A DNA stretch of 64,000 nt from Thermothielavioides terrestris NRRL 8126 (GCF_000226115.1 NC_016458.1:1798001-1862000); one strand, 5' to 3'. Counted from the first letter of the stretch, positions 12,331 to 23,639 are shown. Numbers and translations: made by a program. Notes: generated from the letters alone by a model not told the origin.

Positions 12331-12343
12331 AAGGTAGTTGAAC
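12331..12343 (-). other. gypsy self-priming primer-binding site
   Basis: On the minus strand, the sequence directly after the LTR is GTTCAACTACCTT. It does not begin with the TGG of a tRNA-type site. It is complementary to AAGGTAGTTGAA within the element's own LTR (plus-strand positions 5405-5417). This is the arrangement of Tf1/sushi-type elements, which prime from the 5' end of their own mRNA. Confidence 0.6.
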
Positions 12344-12604
12344 TGTAATATACTAGCCTTATAGCGTCTACAGATAAGCGTACGATGTTCTATTCAACTA
12401 CTTTAAAGAGAGAAAAAGGAGAAGTATAGGATACGGCTCTTGTATATAGAGTTTTCAAGACTCGTGTACAGGGGGCTTGGGCCGATATTATTCTAAGTGT
12501 AAGACGGGCCTACCACGAGCCCAACGTAGGCCCGTTATACGACCGCTATAGATCCTAGGCGTAGCCCTATATACTAGCCTAGGTATAGCTCGGTCTATAA
12601 TATA
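12344..12604 (-). repeat. gypsy LTR, 5' LTR of the element (right copy)
   Basis: This 261-bp copy is the pair of 5357-5617. On the minus strand its inner end is TATTACA, preserving the terminal CA. Confidence 0.85.
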
Positions 12605-13940
12605 TAACTAGCTTATAGAGTTAGATATTCCTCCTTCAACTAAACTATCTTCTGTTTAAGCGGTATAGTGTAAACCTTTAGGACCTCCTCTATAAGACTA
12701 TTAATCTTTGAAGCTATAACTCTAGTAGTTTCAATACCTATAAACCGCCTAGAACTGTTGATAAAGCTTATAAATAAAGAGGTCTTTAGGCGATAGTATA
12801 CTAAGATCTTATTAGGATTGAACAATATTAATCTAGCCCTTCTCTATATATTAGTGATATTCTTATAAATCATTTTATATACCTATAAGTAGATAGTTAA
12901 GAACTAGAAGTTGTTGATCTAGGAGGTACTAAATAGAGTATTTTATATAACTAACTAGCGATATCTCTATACTAGAGGACTAAAGACCCTTATATTAAGG
13001 AGCTATAGTTTATAGGTCGAATATAGTAATAGGTAAAGCAGTATAATCTTATTAGATTTATAATATTCAACGAACTATAGCGAAATATATAATATATAGC
13101 TATTAAAGATCAATAGCTAGTATATACCTATAGTTTAAAGACGAATATACTTATTGAAGTACTAGATCTATTTAAAGGCGATACTATAGTCTATCTAGCT
13201 ATTAGGAAAGACCTAGATAACTATATCGTCGTTAAAGCTAGAAGGAATCTAGGCCTATTGAATACAAGTACCTTTGAAGATAATGAAAAGTAGTAAAACG
13301 AAGCTATTAGCCGAGATATATTCGATAATTAATATCCAATCGTAGTTGCTTAGCTAAATCGAATATAGTACTTCCTTATAACGTAGAACAATCATTATAA
13401 CGTTGTCCCTAATCCCTTTTATATAGCCTTTTTTATCTATATTATAGATATTATTATCGACGATACTATATATTAGGCAAGTAGTCTAGAAGAGGTTGAA
13501 CCACTAGGTAGCCGTCTAATAGTCTAGAGTATCCTTCTTCGACTAATCTAATATGTAAGAGCAGTATATTCGAAGATCTAAATACTAGGAAAGGAAGTTG
13601 TAGTACCAGTTCTTACCTAGAGGTTTATTATCGCCCTTAGTATACAACAGTTGTATACCTAGATATTCGATAGCCGAGATAGACATTGGCTAGCCCTAGG
13701 CATCTAACTAGTAGATAGCCTTAACGATCGAGTCCTCCTCGATAAGCGTAAAGCGTTATAAGTACTAGGTAATGGCCTAGTAGTTCGAAGTACGGCCACT
13801 AAAGCAGTCTATAAGTATAAAATATAGGATATTAAAGAGTAGGGCAGCTTATCGAAGGCTATAGACTTCCTTAGCTTAGAACGTTTCGATCGCGAGGCGA
13901 ATTCGTTCTTTGCTAGGTTGGTTAGCTATCTTCCTAACGT
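12605..13940 (-). pseudogene. Fot1/pogo transposase, RIP-degraded; C-terminus continues at 5100-5356
   Basis: Read on the minus strand, in order: an N-terminal SKERIRLAIETF start typical of pogo-family helix-turn-helix domains (about 13,915-13,880); a second DNA-binding motif with a LTPxEEexIVxWIxxLDAxG pattern (about 13,760-13,690); PLGKNWxxNFL (about 13,600); and the IVDDxIYNxD motif that in this family precedes the DDE catalytic core (about 13,450). Near 12,830 comes the FNPxK...L segment of the C-terminal part. There the frame is interrupted by the gypsy element and resumes at 5356 with a basic stretch (VKKRLEGRKKAIKK). Numerous TAG/TAA stops make it non-functional. The ATG cannot be fixed. 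Confidence 0.82.
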
Positions 13941-14058
13941 ATCTGGAAAACAATAAACTAGCAAGATTGATCAAGGTTTGGTCAAAAAACAGGCTAGCGA
14001 TATTGTTGTTGTAGTGTTCTGAACCATAGGAAATTAGTGGCTTGTGTGGCTGGCCGGT

Positions 14059-14092
14059 ATCTGTGGGCAACCGACATGGGTGTGGGCGACGT
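14059..14092 (-). repeat. Fot1-type element, right TIR
   Basis: Inverted copy of 4909-4942, followed by TA at 14093-14094. It marks the 5' side of the transposase, which reads leftwards. Confidence 0.88.
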
Positions 14093-14094
14093 TA

Positions 14095-14313
14095 GCTCTG
14101 GTGATTTAGAGCCCCTGTCGTGATCCACCGTAAGTACCTTAGGTACCGATTTAAACAAGCAAACCCGGGGGGCATTGTATTCCCGGATCGGACAGGGCTG
14201 AACGTGCTGTTTGTGTACCTAGTACTGTGTAACGCTGGTATCAATCCCAGCCGTCGCCGTATCATCAAAATCCATTCTCCGTCCGCGATGACAAAGGAGA
14301 CTTGAAATGCCGG
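14095..14313. other. Short spacer, 3' flank of the PD-(D/E)XK-like gene
   Basis: Unique-looking DNA between the Fot1-type TIR and the stop codon of the next gene. Nothing else is seen. Confidence 0.4.
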
Positions 14314-15939
14314 CTACGTGTTGGCAACATACACATCGTCCGCGATGTAGACCGTCTTCCCTCCTCGACGCACCAGCATCTGGCGGCCCTTGTACTCCAT
14401 CCACTCCCAATCCTTCTCCTTCATCTCGGCCAACTTTCCGCTCCTGGTTTTGAAGCAGACGACGCCATTGTGGCGCGTGAAGCGGACTTTGACAATCGGC
14501 GTCCCCGCTTTCACCTTCAGCTTCGGCAGCACACGATCACTGACCGAAGTGGATGATTGCTGTGCCCTGTTTTTGCCCTTCCCTATCCCTCCCATTGCCT
14601 GCCCCGGCGCCCTTGAGCCATCGTCCTCGTCCTCGTGCTCGTGCTCCTCGTCCTCATTTCCTTGAACCGCCTTGCTCATCTCACCCTCCTCTTCAAAATC
14701 CTCATCGAGTTCCTGGGCCGCCTCACTTACCTCAGTGTCCACCCCAGCGGACCCGTATGTCAGGTCGCGGGGATACGCCGGCCCCGGGTCGCCGCTGCCC
14801 CAGGGCGTCGGCTGCTCCTGGTAAGTGTATCCCAAATCTGCGTCCTGGCCCTCCTCTTCGACCTCGGGATACTCTGCAGCGGCCGCGGGGCCCGCTTGCT
14901 GCGCCATCTCTGCGTTCGGATCCTCCAGCTTATCCTTTGAGAGGGCTCGGTTCTTCGTGAATCCCGTGGTGTTGTGCCGCAGCGTACCGTCGCTCAGATA
15001 CCACCAGGTGTTCAGCTTGGGGTAGGCCGTGGCAACGTGTCTGCTTCCGTACCCTGCCATCATGCAGAGGTAGAAGAGCGCCGACTTGACCGTGAGGTCG
15101 CCCTCCCCGTGATTCGCCCACGGGATGACTCTGTACCTGGGATTCTGGTACTCGTAGCCCTTCCCTGTCTCCACGTAGGACTGGGTTCGGGAAGAGATCG
15201 ACATCGCTTGGACCGAATCGGACAAATCTGACACGGTCGACACCACCCGTTGATGCTGGGGTTGCTGCGATTGACGTGGGTTGCGGAAGGTAGCGATTCC
15301 GGGATCCACGTGCTCTATGGCAAACTGAAAGACAACCAATTCGTTGTCGGTAATGAGGAAGCCGTAACGGCACCACACTTCGTTGGAGTAAGTGAGGACT
15401 TGCCGGATGGGGTGTTTCCACTGCTCTCGGTTTTTCAGATAGAGATTCGGCTGCCACCTGGCCGACAGTTTGGTGTCGCCTGGCATGATGCTGGCGAATC
15501 TCTGGTCCGACATGAACTCATTGCTGCTGACAAGAACCCAGTCGGGATGGATCCGACCGTCCTCCCCGTATCGACAGCGGCCCCTGCGGCCGAGGTGAAG
15601 CAGAGGCAAGTGGTTGCACAGCTTCTGCGCCTGGAGCAGTGCAGCGTTAACCGCCGGGACTGTGCTTCTGCTTAGAATCTGGTGTTCAAAGCCATCCTCG
15701 TCCCCGTATGTAGTGTCGAATTCAGACAGCCTTGGTTCAACATAAGCGTCCTTCCATGGGGCATCCACCACATCCCTGTAGAGGGCCCGGAGCTTCCTGG
15801 CGGTAAACTCGCTCCACGGAGCCCAGTCGTCGAAGTCCAGCCACTCCTTATTGAAGGTGTTGGGCGCCGGTCCGATGCTGCGAGGTCTCGGCGTCGGGTT
15901 TCGTCTGGAAAGCACGGATAAAATGGTTTCACGGGCCAT
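14314..15939 (-). CDS. PD-(D/E)XK nuclease-like hypothetical protein
   Basis: Single exon of 541 codons from an ATG. Residues about 75-200 look like a degenerate PD-(D/E)XK core: HPDWVLVSS (PD motif), then SIMPGDTKLSARWQP (DxK in place of the usual ExK), then HPIRQVLTYSNEVWCRYGFLITDNELVVF (helix and strand after the core). This layout is common in fungal proteins described as restriction-endonuclease-fold or PD-(D/E)XK-like. The middle (about 350-440) is an acidic, low-complexity linker. The last 70 residues form a basic domain with KAGTPIVKVRF and RRGGKTVYIADDVYV. The gene sits alone between two transposons but is not RIP-damaged. Substrate and role are unknown, and the nuclease assignment is an inference from motif spacing. 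Confidence 0.65.
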   Translation of the reverse strand: MARETILSVLSRRNPTPRPRSIGPAPNTFNKEWLDFDDWAPWSEFTARKLRALYRDVVDAPWKDAYVEPRLSEFDTTYGDEDGFEHQILSRSTVPAVNAALLQAQKLCNHLPLLHLGRRGRCRYGEDGRIHPDWVLVSSNEFMSDQRFASIMPGDTKLSARWQPNLYLKNREQWKHPIRQVLTYSNEVWCRYGFLITDNELVVFQFAIEHVDPGIATFRNPRQSQQPQHQRVVSTVSDLSDSVQAMSISSRTQSYVETGKGYEYQNPRYRVIPWANHGEGDLTVKSALFYLCMMAGYGSRHVATAYPKLNTWWYLSDGTLRHNTTGFTKNRALSKDKLEDPNAEMAQQAGPAAAAEYPEVEEEGQDADLGYTYQEQPTPWGSGDPGPAYPRDLTYGSAGVDTEVSEAAQELDEDFEEEGEMSKAVQGNEDEEHEHEDEDDGSRAPGQAMGGIGKGKNRAQQSSTSVSDRVLPKLKVKAGTPIVKVRFTRHNGVVCFKTRSGKLAEMKEKDWEWMEYKGRQMLVRRGGKTVYIADDVYVANT

Positions 15940-16668
15940 TGGGCAAGAATGAACCTGAGTGCCACAGCAGGGAGATAAGAGAGCTTTGGAGGAGTCAAGT
16001 GATGTTGTCCGCTAAGGTGCGGAAACCGAGTGTGGCATGGTGCTATATATGTACTCGAACTCGCGTCTGGATGTTAGGTAAACGAAAGGTGAGTTACTCC
16101 CCGGAGAAATAAGGCCATGGTAGTTCAGTGTCCTCGCTTGAAGGCAACCAACCGCCTCACTTTCGTCGTGGCCAACACAAACAAACCAACTTTCCCATGC
16201 AGTTGCCAGCAGGCGCGCGGCTGCTGCCTGTGACCAAACTTCGCCGGTGGGCAAAAGCCAATCGTTTAGGGATGCTGGGCAGTTGGAAGTTTCCCCGGTT
16301 GTGCCTTGGCCAACCAATAGGTTCATAGATCACAGCCTGGCCGGCTCTTGGGCCAACACCACATTGTATATTCTCCACGCATCCAAGGCTGACACAGCCC
16401 TGCGAGCCAGGCAGAATCCCATCTCACGCCGCCTCAGGGCGACTCAGACTTATTCACATTACGGCGAGTCATTGCTGCTGAGGCATTCCCACGATCTATT
16501 GGGTACGAGGACACGGGGGATCGGCGGCTCCTCGCAGACACAAGAAAGCTTGTGTCGTGTCCGAGCAAACCTACCTCGGTAGTGACCGGGACAGAGTGAG
16601 ATGCAACACCCACGGCATCACCAGCTCCCCAACTTTGTGGCGTAGCACTGGGCTCCGCTCCTGACTTG
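15940..16668. other. Upstream region of the PD-(D/E)XK-like gene
   Basis: It holds the presumed promoter of the minus-strand gene. Small open frames on both strands overlap one another and have no conserved features. It ends at the GTTGC target duplication of the copia element. Confidence 0.4.
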
Positions 16669-16673
16669 GTTGC

Positions 16674-16872
16674 TGTCACGTCAGGGGTAAGGGGCTTAGA
16701 GCTTGGCATAGCACACTGGCCATAGTTTCCCCACTCTTAGGTATATATATACCACACTCTATTTAGTCCTTAGCTTTCTTTTGTACTGGAACAACGTACT
16801 CTCTTTGTATTCCAATGCTCTACTACGATCCTACCGTTGTATCTATACCTTGTAGCTCGCTATAGCATGTTA
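16674..16872 (+). repeat. copia 5' LTR
   Basis: 199 bp, colinear with 23436-23634. It is the more heavily mutated copy: its end reads ATGTTA where the right copy keeps GTGTCA, matching C-to-T/G-to-A change. Confidence 0.9.
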
Positions 16873-16929
16873 GTTATAAGCCTAGGCGCTCTATAATTGT
16901 ATATAGCAAGTAACCTATAGCAAGCTCTC

Positions 16930-19900
16930 TCTCTCTTTTTCTTATACTCTATATCTCGATATAACTACTACTAAGAGCAACTCGACCGTTATACTCTAGT
17001 CCTATATAGATTGGACTAAGTGGTTTATAGAGCTTAAGATCTTGGCCTTGAGTAATGGTATCTAGGACGAATATAATCTAGATACTCTCGACGAGCTATA
17101 GGATAAGCGACTAAAGGTTCCTATAGAAGATAATACAATCGAAGAGCTTTGTAAGAAGTATATTAAAGAACTAGATATTCCTATAGAATAAGCCCTAGCT
17201 TCTACTAAACAAGAGGTTACTACTAAGCTCAAGGCTATATATAAGGACTACCTTATACTCTCTACTATCTAGAAGAGTAGAGTTAAGTTATAATCGCTTT
17301 TTAACTAGTAGATTATATACTCTATTTATTAGCCTCTACTTAATACTATATATATCGCTATTATAAATATTGGCCTTAGTAGTTCCTAAGCCCTTATCTA
17401 TAAGCTATATAAGTAACTTACGCCTATCGATACTCTTATCGAAGATATAGCTACTTATTAGTATATAACAGTACTATAGGAAGCTTATAGAGTAGACGTC
17501 AACCTATATAAGTAGTACTATTTTTAGAATAAGGCCTACCTATATACGAAGAGCTTCGATATCCTAGAGGTCGTTGGACCTAGAGCTTCTAAGCACTTTA
17601 TCGAAGTAGTCGGTCACTGGATCGCCCTAGACTAGGCTCGTTACCAGCTCTCTAAGATCGAGGTACTCGAAGCTAAGAGGCGTTTAATTCCTATGCTCAA
17701 TGAGCTAGGTGCTCGCCTTAGTATTTAGATCGATAATACCTAGTCTAAGGGGCTTAGCTATAGCGTATTTATCTCTTTAGGAGTAGCTTAAGGCAATAGT
17801 TCCTTAGATAATATAGGCTCTTATAGCTCAAAGCTCTACTTATACCTCTATAAAGCTAATAGTAAATATAGGTAGAAGCCTATAGACTACTAGTTTCTCT
17901 AGATAGTAATTACTAGGGTAGAGAAGGGCTATTATAAGCTTTTAGAAGTGTAGATTACTAAAATTAAGAAACGCTTTAACGAATTAAAGTGGAATTCCCT
18001 TTAGGAGAGCCTCTAAAAGCGATATAGCTTTGGCTCTATAGAGTAGGAGAACTCTAGTTTAGTTGCTCCTAATAAGATTGTCTATACTATTATTAACCTA
18101 AGCCTCTTTAGTAAAGGAGCTTACTACCTATTTATATTCTTAACTACTATTACCTACTAGCTCTTTTAGAGTACTCTCCTCGACAACTATATCGCTCTAT
18201 ATATTATTAACGATAAGAAGCTCTTAGTGCCTAGTACCTTCGTACTATTGGAAGACAGTAACTATATAGAAGTAGGTACTACTACTTTTTTTATTTTAGG
18301 AAGAGGAGAGTATATTATAAAGGGGGTATTAGATAGAGAGTAGAGGAAAGGAACTATAGACCTCTATTTAAAGAACGTCGCTATAGTAGAGAGCTTTTAT
18401 ATTAACATTATATTAGAAACTACTCTATATATAGCTAGTATCTAGTATTTAGGTCTAGACTACTCTCTATAGTATAGAACGTTTAAGAAGAGTATAAAGG
18501 TTAAGCAGTTAGTTTATAAGTTCAATATAGTTTTCTTTAAATCGAAGAACCTTTCCTTTTACTTTTATACTCTCTAACCTTTATAGAGCTTTATAGGCCT
18601 AGTAACAATAAATATAGTTGTTTATAAGGATAATATAAGGTTATATACATTATATATACTTTAAGAGAGAGAAGATACTAAAGAGCTTTGATATAAGAGA
18701 TCTAGACATCTAGGTTAAAGAGCTCTTTAAGCATTAGCGTAGAGCGCTAAGAACATTAAAATCTAGGGAACGCCAACGATCGAATACAAGGTATATACTC
18801 TATCGTATACTAGGGAGTATAATATACTTTATAAGATAGAGTATTATACCCTATAGCTATTCTAATGTATCTCCTAGGACCTTTTTTTATTCCCTTCTAG
18901 GTTTAATGGATTCTAGTACCTCCTTATAGTTAAGGACGAATTCAATAGACGGATCTAGGCTTTTACGCTCTTTAACAAGGGTTAAACCGAGCTCTTTAAT
19001 ATTATTAGAGCTTTCGAACGCTAGGTCAAACGATAGTAGGGATTCAACGTCTATAAGATTCGCTAGGACAACGATATAAGAGTTATTATACTAGAAGATC
19101 GCTAACTAACAGTTTACTAGCTCTAGGTATATAACGAAGGTATCGACTTAGAGCTTACGCTAATGTATATACTATAGCTAAATAGAGCTTTAAAGTGTAT
19201 AGGATAAGTCTTATAGTTGAAGAGTATAAAGATACTTATTGATATAAATTTGTCTATAAAGCTTTAGCTAGAGGGTATAAAGGTAGTAGCCTTCTTATAT
19301 ACTATCTCGCCTAGTTATACCTATAGTCTTTAGAGCTCTAATAAAGTGCTCTACTCCTAGTTTAAGAACTACTTTCGTTGGTAGGAGCCAACCTTCTACT
19401 AAGCGCTAATAGCGGATTTACACTTCGATTAGTCTAAGATCTTCGTATATAGCTATAGAGTATACCTCTTAGATAAAGAGTATAAAGCTAGGTATTAGAA
19501 GAGAGAATTCAAAGTATAGCTATATAAGCGAATTAGATACTTAGTTAGGTATAGAGTATCTAACATTTATTATATTTAGGTACTTAAGCTCAATAAGGTC
19601 ATTATAATAAGGAATATAATGTTCAATAAAAGGATCTTTTATTGTCTAGGTAAGGAAAAGCTTCTAGCTTAGGAAGTTACTATTGTTAAAAATATAGTAG
19701 AGTACCTAGACGAAGGGGTTAAAGAGACTTAGGACGCTAGGTCGATTCTTTAAATACTTTATAAACTTAAATATAGAGGACCAACGTTTAAGTCTATTAC
19801 TATTGTAGTTCCTAAGTATAAGAGTATACTACTAAGTTAAGATTTAGGGGTAGGGGAAGTATAGGTATAGAGTAGACTCTTAACCTCTAAGATATTACTA

Positions 19901-22130
19901 GAACTATAGGCTTAGCTATAGAAAGAGCTTATAAATAGAGATAATAATAGAAATAGGGGTCTAGTCGATAATTTTAGTACTTTTCTAAAGACTAGTAGAG
20001 TACCTAGGGACTTTAGGCCAGTAGTAGCTATCCTATAAGGCGCTACCCTTAGGAGCGAATATAAGGTTTCTCCGCTTATAGAGTATTTAGCTTTATAAAG
20101 TAAGTATAAGGAGGTATCTTTACCTATAGAGCCCCTAGCTCTATAAAGTAAAGAAAAAGATATGTTCTACAATGTAATAGAATATATAGTAGAGTAGGAA
20201 GCTTAGCCTATAGGGTACGAAGCTCTATAAACGTAACCTTTGACCGATGAACTAAGACTAAGTATACTAAAGTCGCGATATAAACCTAAAGAGCCTCTTA
20301 TATCTATAAAAAGGAGTATACGAATTTAGAAGCCTTCTACGAAAGTATATAAAAATATAGCTTTGAATATAGCTCTAGAGTATATATATATTTTCTTTAT
20401 TAGGTCGTTGGAAATGTAGGAGAACCTAGAGCTAAGGTTCTAAACTAATTACTTAGATTCTATTCCCTAGGAACATTATAATAGTAATAAGATGCTCTTC
20501 TCTATATCTTAGTAGAGTATTGAGGCGCTCTACCTAGAGTCGTTTTAAACCCTATATATAGTGTTTACTACTGCTATTGGCTAGATGTTAACGATACGTT
20601 ATAACACTGAGCTCTCTCTTCTCCTAAAGAGTTAAAGAGACTTAGAGAATTACGAGTATAGGAAGGAGTTTAAGGCGGCTATATACAAGGAGATCTATAA
20701 TCTTATAAGTAAAGGAACGTAGTGAGAGATCAAGTAAGAGTATATAAAAACGAGGCCTTTGCCTTTAAAATAGGTATTCGACTATAAGCTTAATAAGGAT
20801 AGCAACCTTAAGAAGTATAAAGTATATATCTATATATAAGGCGATTTATAAGATACTACTAATATTGTAAATATATATATAGCTATCTTCGTTATATACT
20901 CTTTTCATATTGTTATAGCGTTTATAGTATACTTTAACCTTAAGGTAAAGCAGTTCGATATTAAGTAGGTATTCCTAAATACAAGGAGGTTGGATATAGA
21001 GTAGGTGACTTATAAGCTTCTAAAGGGATTTAAGAAACTAGGGATTTATATAGAGCTTCTAAAGGCTCTTTATAGGCTAAAGGACTTGCTGCTCCTATAG
21101 TACAATAAGTTCTATAGTGCTCTTAAGGAGCTTAGTATATAGCCCTCTATAGAAGAACCTTGCTTATTCTTCGACCTTAAGAAAAAGATAATCTTTATCT
21201 TCTATATCGACGACTTCTTAATAATCTACTATCGAGATAACGCTATAGCTATAGAGCGTATTATAAAGGGTATTAAAGCAAAGTACAAGGTATATAAGTA
21301 GGGCGATATCGAATACTTCTTTAGGATTAGGGTTATTTATAACTATAGAGCGTATAAAATCTAGCTTATATACAACTAGTATATCGAGAAGATTATAAAG
21401 AAGTATAGTCTCTCTAATATTATAAGCGCTTTGGCTATTCCTCTCTTTATAAAGGAGCTTCGTAAGTTCAAAAGAGAGGCAACCCCTAAGTAGGTTAAGA
21501 TATACTAAGAGCTTATAGGCTTAATCCTCTACTTTATAGTTATAATCCGACCTAACGTTATATTTATAGCTATAAAGCTCTCTTAGTTCCTTATAAATCT
21601 AGGACTAGAGTATATCAAAGTAGCGAAATAAGTTATCTAGTACCTATATACTATATACTTCCTTAGTATATAGTATAAAGGTAGAGTTGTTTACTAGATA
21701 CTCTAGATTATATTCGATATATCGTATAGCGACGATCTAGATATACAACGCTCTTTGTAGGGCTATATTATAATACTCTTTAGTAGATTAATCTCCTAGA
21801 AGGCTTTATAGTAAGATATTATTACTATATCTTCTACTAAGGCGAAGTTGAAAGCTCTATTGTTTACTATAGCTAAGACGATTGCTTTAAAGTGCTTGTT
21901 TAAGGACTTTGCGTTTAAGATTAAAGAGCCCTAGAAGATCTTTTATAACAATTAGTAAACGATTCGCCTTATAGTAGGAGAGTATATAAGAATCAATATT
22001 CGCCTATACTATATAGATATTTATAATATATAGCTTCGTTAAGAGTATTAGAATAAGTAGTTCAACGTGCTCTACCTCCCTATAGTATAGATGCCTATAG
22101 ATAGCTTAACGAAGTAGCTCTTAAAGTAGA
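16930..22130 (+). pseudogene. copia gag-pol, RIP-degraded
   Basis: Plus-strand frames broken by TAG/TAA stops show the Ty1/copia landmarks. A gag-like start lies near 17,000 (TKWFIELKILA pattern). The reverse transcriptase shows RPLPLK-VFDYKLNKD near 20,750-20,800, corresponding to the family's LPxKWVFxxK, and the catalytic FYIDDFLI near 21,200. RNase H shows DISYSDDLDIQRS near 21,720-21,760, corresponding to DAsxADDxdTRRS. Protease and integrase should lie between 18,000 and 20,000 but the damage prevents confident placement. No intact protein is possible. Confidence 0.85.
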
Positions 22131-23435
22131 AGTTTAAACACTTTTACACTTTATTGAACCTTTAAGATACGTATTAGGTAAGAAAAGAGTAGAAGAGTCA
22201 ACTATCTTCTTTGTAAGATCTATCTACTATTGCTACTCTATATTCTCGCCCTATATATTTTAGCGATTAATAAGCTTTGTTATCGCTACCTTTCCCTAAA
22301 GCTAAAGGATCCTTGCCTATATCTCTAACTGCTTTGCTAGCTCTATTGTCTATATAACGACCCCCTTTAGCTCCTAGTTATCGACCAACTTATTGCTCTC
22401 TATCTACTTAGAGAGTACCTCCTATACTTTACTCTCTATTAACGTTGTAGACGTGAAACCGAGGAAGTTATCTAGGGCTCTACCCTAGGCGACTATAGAG
22501 ACCTTTTATACCTACTCCTATACTTATTGCTAAGGCTACTGCTCTACTAGCTTTACTATCTTTATATCCTTCTACTCTCCCTTCTCCTTAGCCTTTTAAA
22601 GATCGTTTAAAAGTATATAAAGTATAGGGCGAATCTTCTTTATAGCCTACCTAACTATTAGCTAGGGGTATAGAGTAGTGGATAATAGGAATTCACCTTC
22701 TAGTCAAGGTCATTGATAGCTATAGTCAAAGCTTAGGCCTTCTCTATAGTAGTAGGCGAAATAGGCTTATAGCTATAATTAAAGTGTTTATAGTATTAGT
22801 ACTATATACTATAGCTATTATAGTTGTAGTAGGTTCTATTGTAGGAGCTTATAAGAATAGTGTATATATAACCTAGGTATAAGATCTTATACTCTATAGT
22901 TATCTATAATATATAACTAGGGAGTATATTAGGACGATATAGTAGTGAGCTAGAAGGAAGAGTATATAACTTACTCGACTAGGGGACTACAATACTAGTT
23001 GGAAGAAGGTGTAGTAGGCTCTTTAGAAATAGTATATAGGGTAGTAGGCTCTACTATAAGCTCTTTATCGCTATTACCCTCCTTCAACAAAGTATATAAA
23101 GGTATAGGCGACTTATCTAAGAAGATATCGAAGTAGAGGGGTATAGTAGTCTTATACACTTTAGGGAGCTAGAAATGGTAATAGTAGTAGTAGCTACTAT
23201 ATATAAATAAGAGGATATATATAGGAAGAAGGAAGCTTAAGCTCTTATAGATAGGAATTTATACCTCCCTTCGGATCTAGGCGCTCTAATTGGCTAGGAC
23301 TATACTTCAGAATTTCTTATAGCTTTATATAACTTACTCCCTTATATCCTACTGTTTATAAGGATTTCCTATATTCTAGTTTCACAGTTGTTCAACTATA
23401 CGTACTTAAGCGCTCTATTGAACAACTAGGGGGTG
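22131..23435 (+). other. Segment between copia RNase H and 3' LTR
   Basis: About 1.3 kb after the end of the pol-like similarity. Plus-strand translation gives discontinuous frames with long Ala/Leu/Ser and Tyr-rich runs but nothing I recognise. It may be 3' untranslated DNA, a degraded extra ORF or captured sequence. Confidence 0.35.
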
Positions 23436-23634
23436 TGTCACGTTAGGGGTAAGGGGCTTAGAGCTTGGTATAGCGCACTGGCCATAGTTTCCCTACTCCT
23501 AGGTGTATATATACCACGCTCTGTTCAGTCCTTAGCTTTCTTTTGTACTAGAACAACGTACTCTCTTTGTATTCCGATGCTCTGCTACGATCCCACCGTT
23601 GTATCTATACCTCGTAGCTCGCTGTAGCGTGTCA
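23436..23634 (+). repeat. copia 3' LTR
   Basis: 199 bp with TG...CA ends (TGTCACGT...GTGTCA), flanked by the GTTGC target duplication. It is less RIP-mutated than the left copy. Confidence 0.92.
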
Positions 23635-23639
23635 GTTGC

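Larger units (their letters stand above)
5357..12604 (-). mobile_element. Ty3/gypsy chromodomain LTR retrotransposon (RIP-inactivated)
   Basis: A full-length element of 7,248 bp bounded by two 261-bp LTRs in direct orientation. It reads on the minus strand, because the polypurine tract abuts the left LTR (5618-5629), the primer-binding site abuts the right LTR (12331-12343), and all pol motifs are on the minus strand. Pol order is reverse transcriptase, RNase H, integrase, chromodomain, as in chromoviruses of the Tf1/sushi/MAGGY type. It is inserted in the transposase frame of a Fot1-type element. I find no clean target duplication (TATAG on the left, TAACT on the right), perhaps because RIP altered the flanks. 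Confidence 0.88.
4909..14092 (-). mobile_element. Fot1/pogo-type DNA transposon, split by a nested gypsy element
   Basis: Terminal inverted repeats of 34 bp lie at 4909-4942 and 14059-14092. Both begin ACGTCGCCCACACCCAT and differ at only three positions, all transitions. Each end is flanked by TA (4907-4908 and 14093-14094), the Tc1/mariner target duplication. Removing the gypsy insertion (5357-12604) leaves about 1.94 kb, the usual size of a Fot1 element. The interior encodes a RIP-damaged transposase on the minus strand. The element is dead: most Trp and Gln codons have become stops. Confidence 0.88.
16674..23634 (+). mobile_element. Ty1/copia LTR retrotransposon, full length, RIP-inactivated
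   Basis: A 6,961-bp element with two 199-bp LTRs that begin TGTCACGT and end (in the right copy) GTGTCA. It is flanked by a perfect 5-bp target duplication GTTGC at 16669-16673 and 23635-23639. A polypurine run AGGGGGTG directly precedes the right LTR (23428-23435), giving plus orientation. Coding motifs are of Ty1/copia type and on the plus strand. The interior is strongly TpA-rich. A solo LTR of the same family lies at 53065-53263. Confidence 0.92.
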
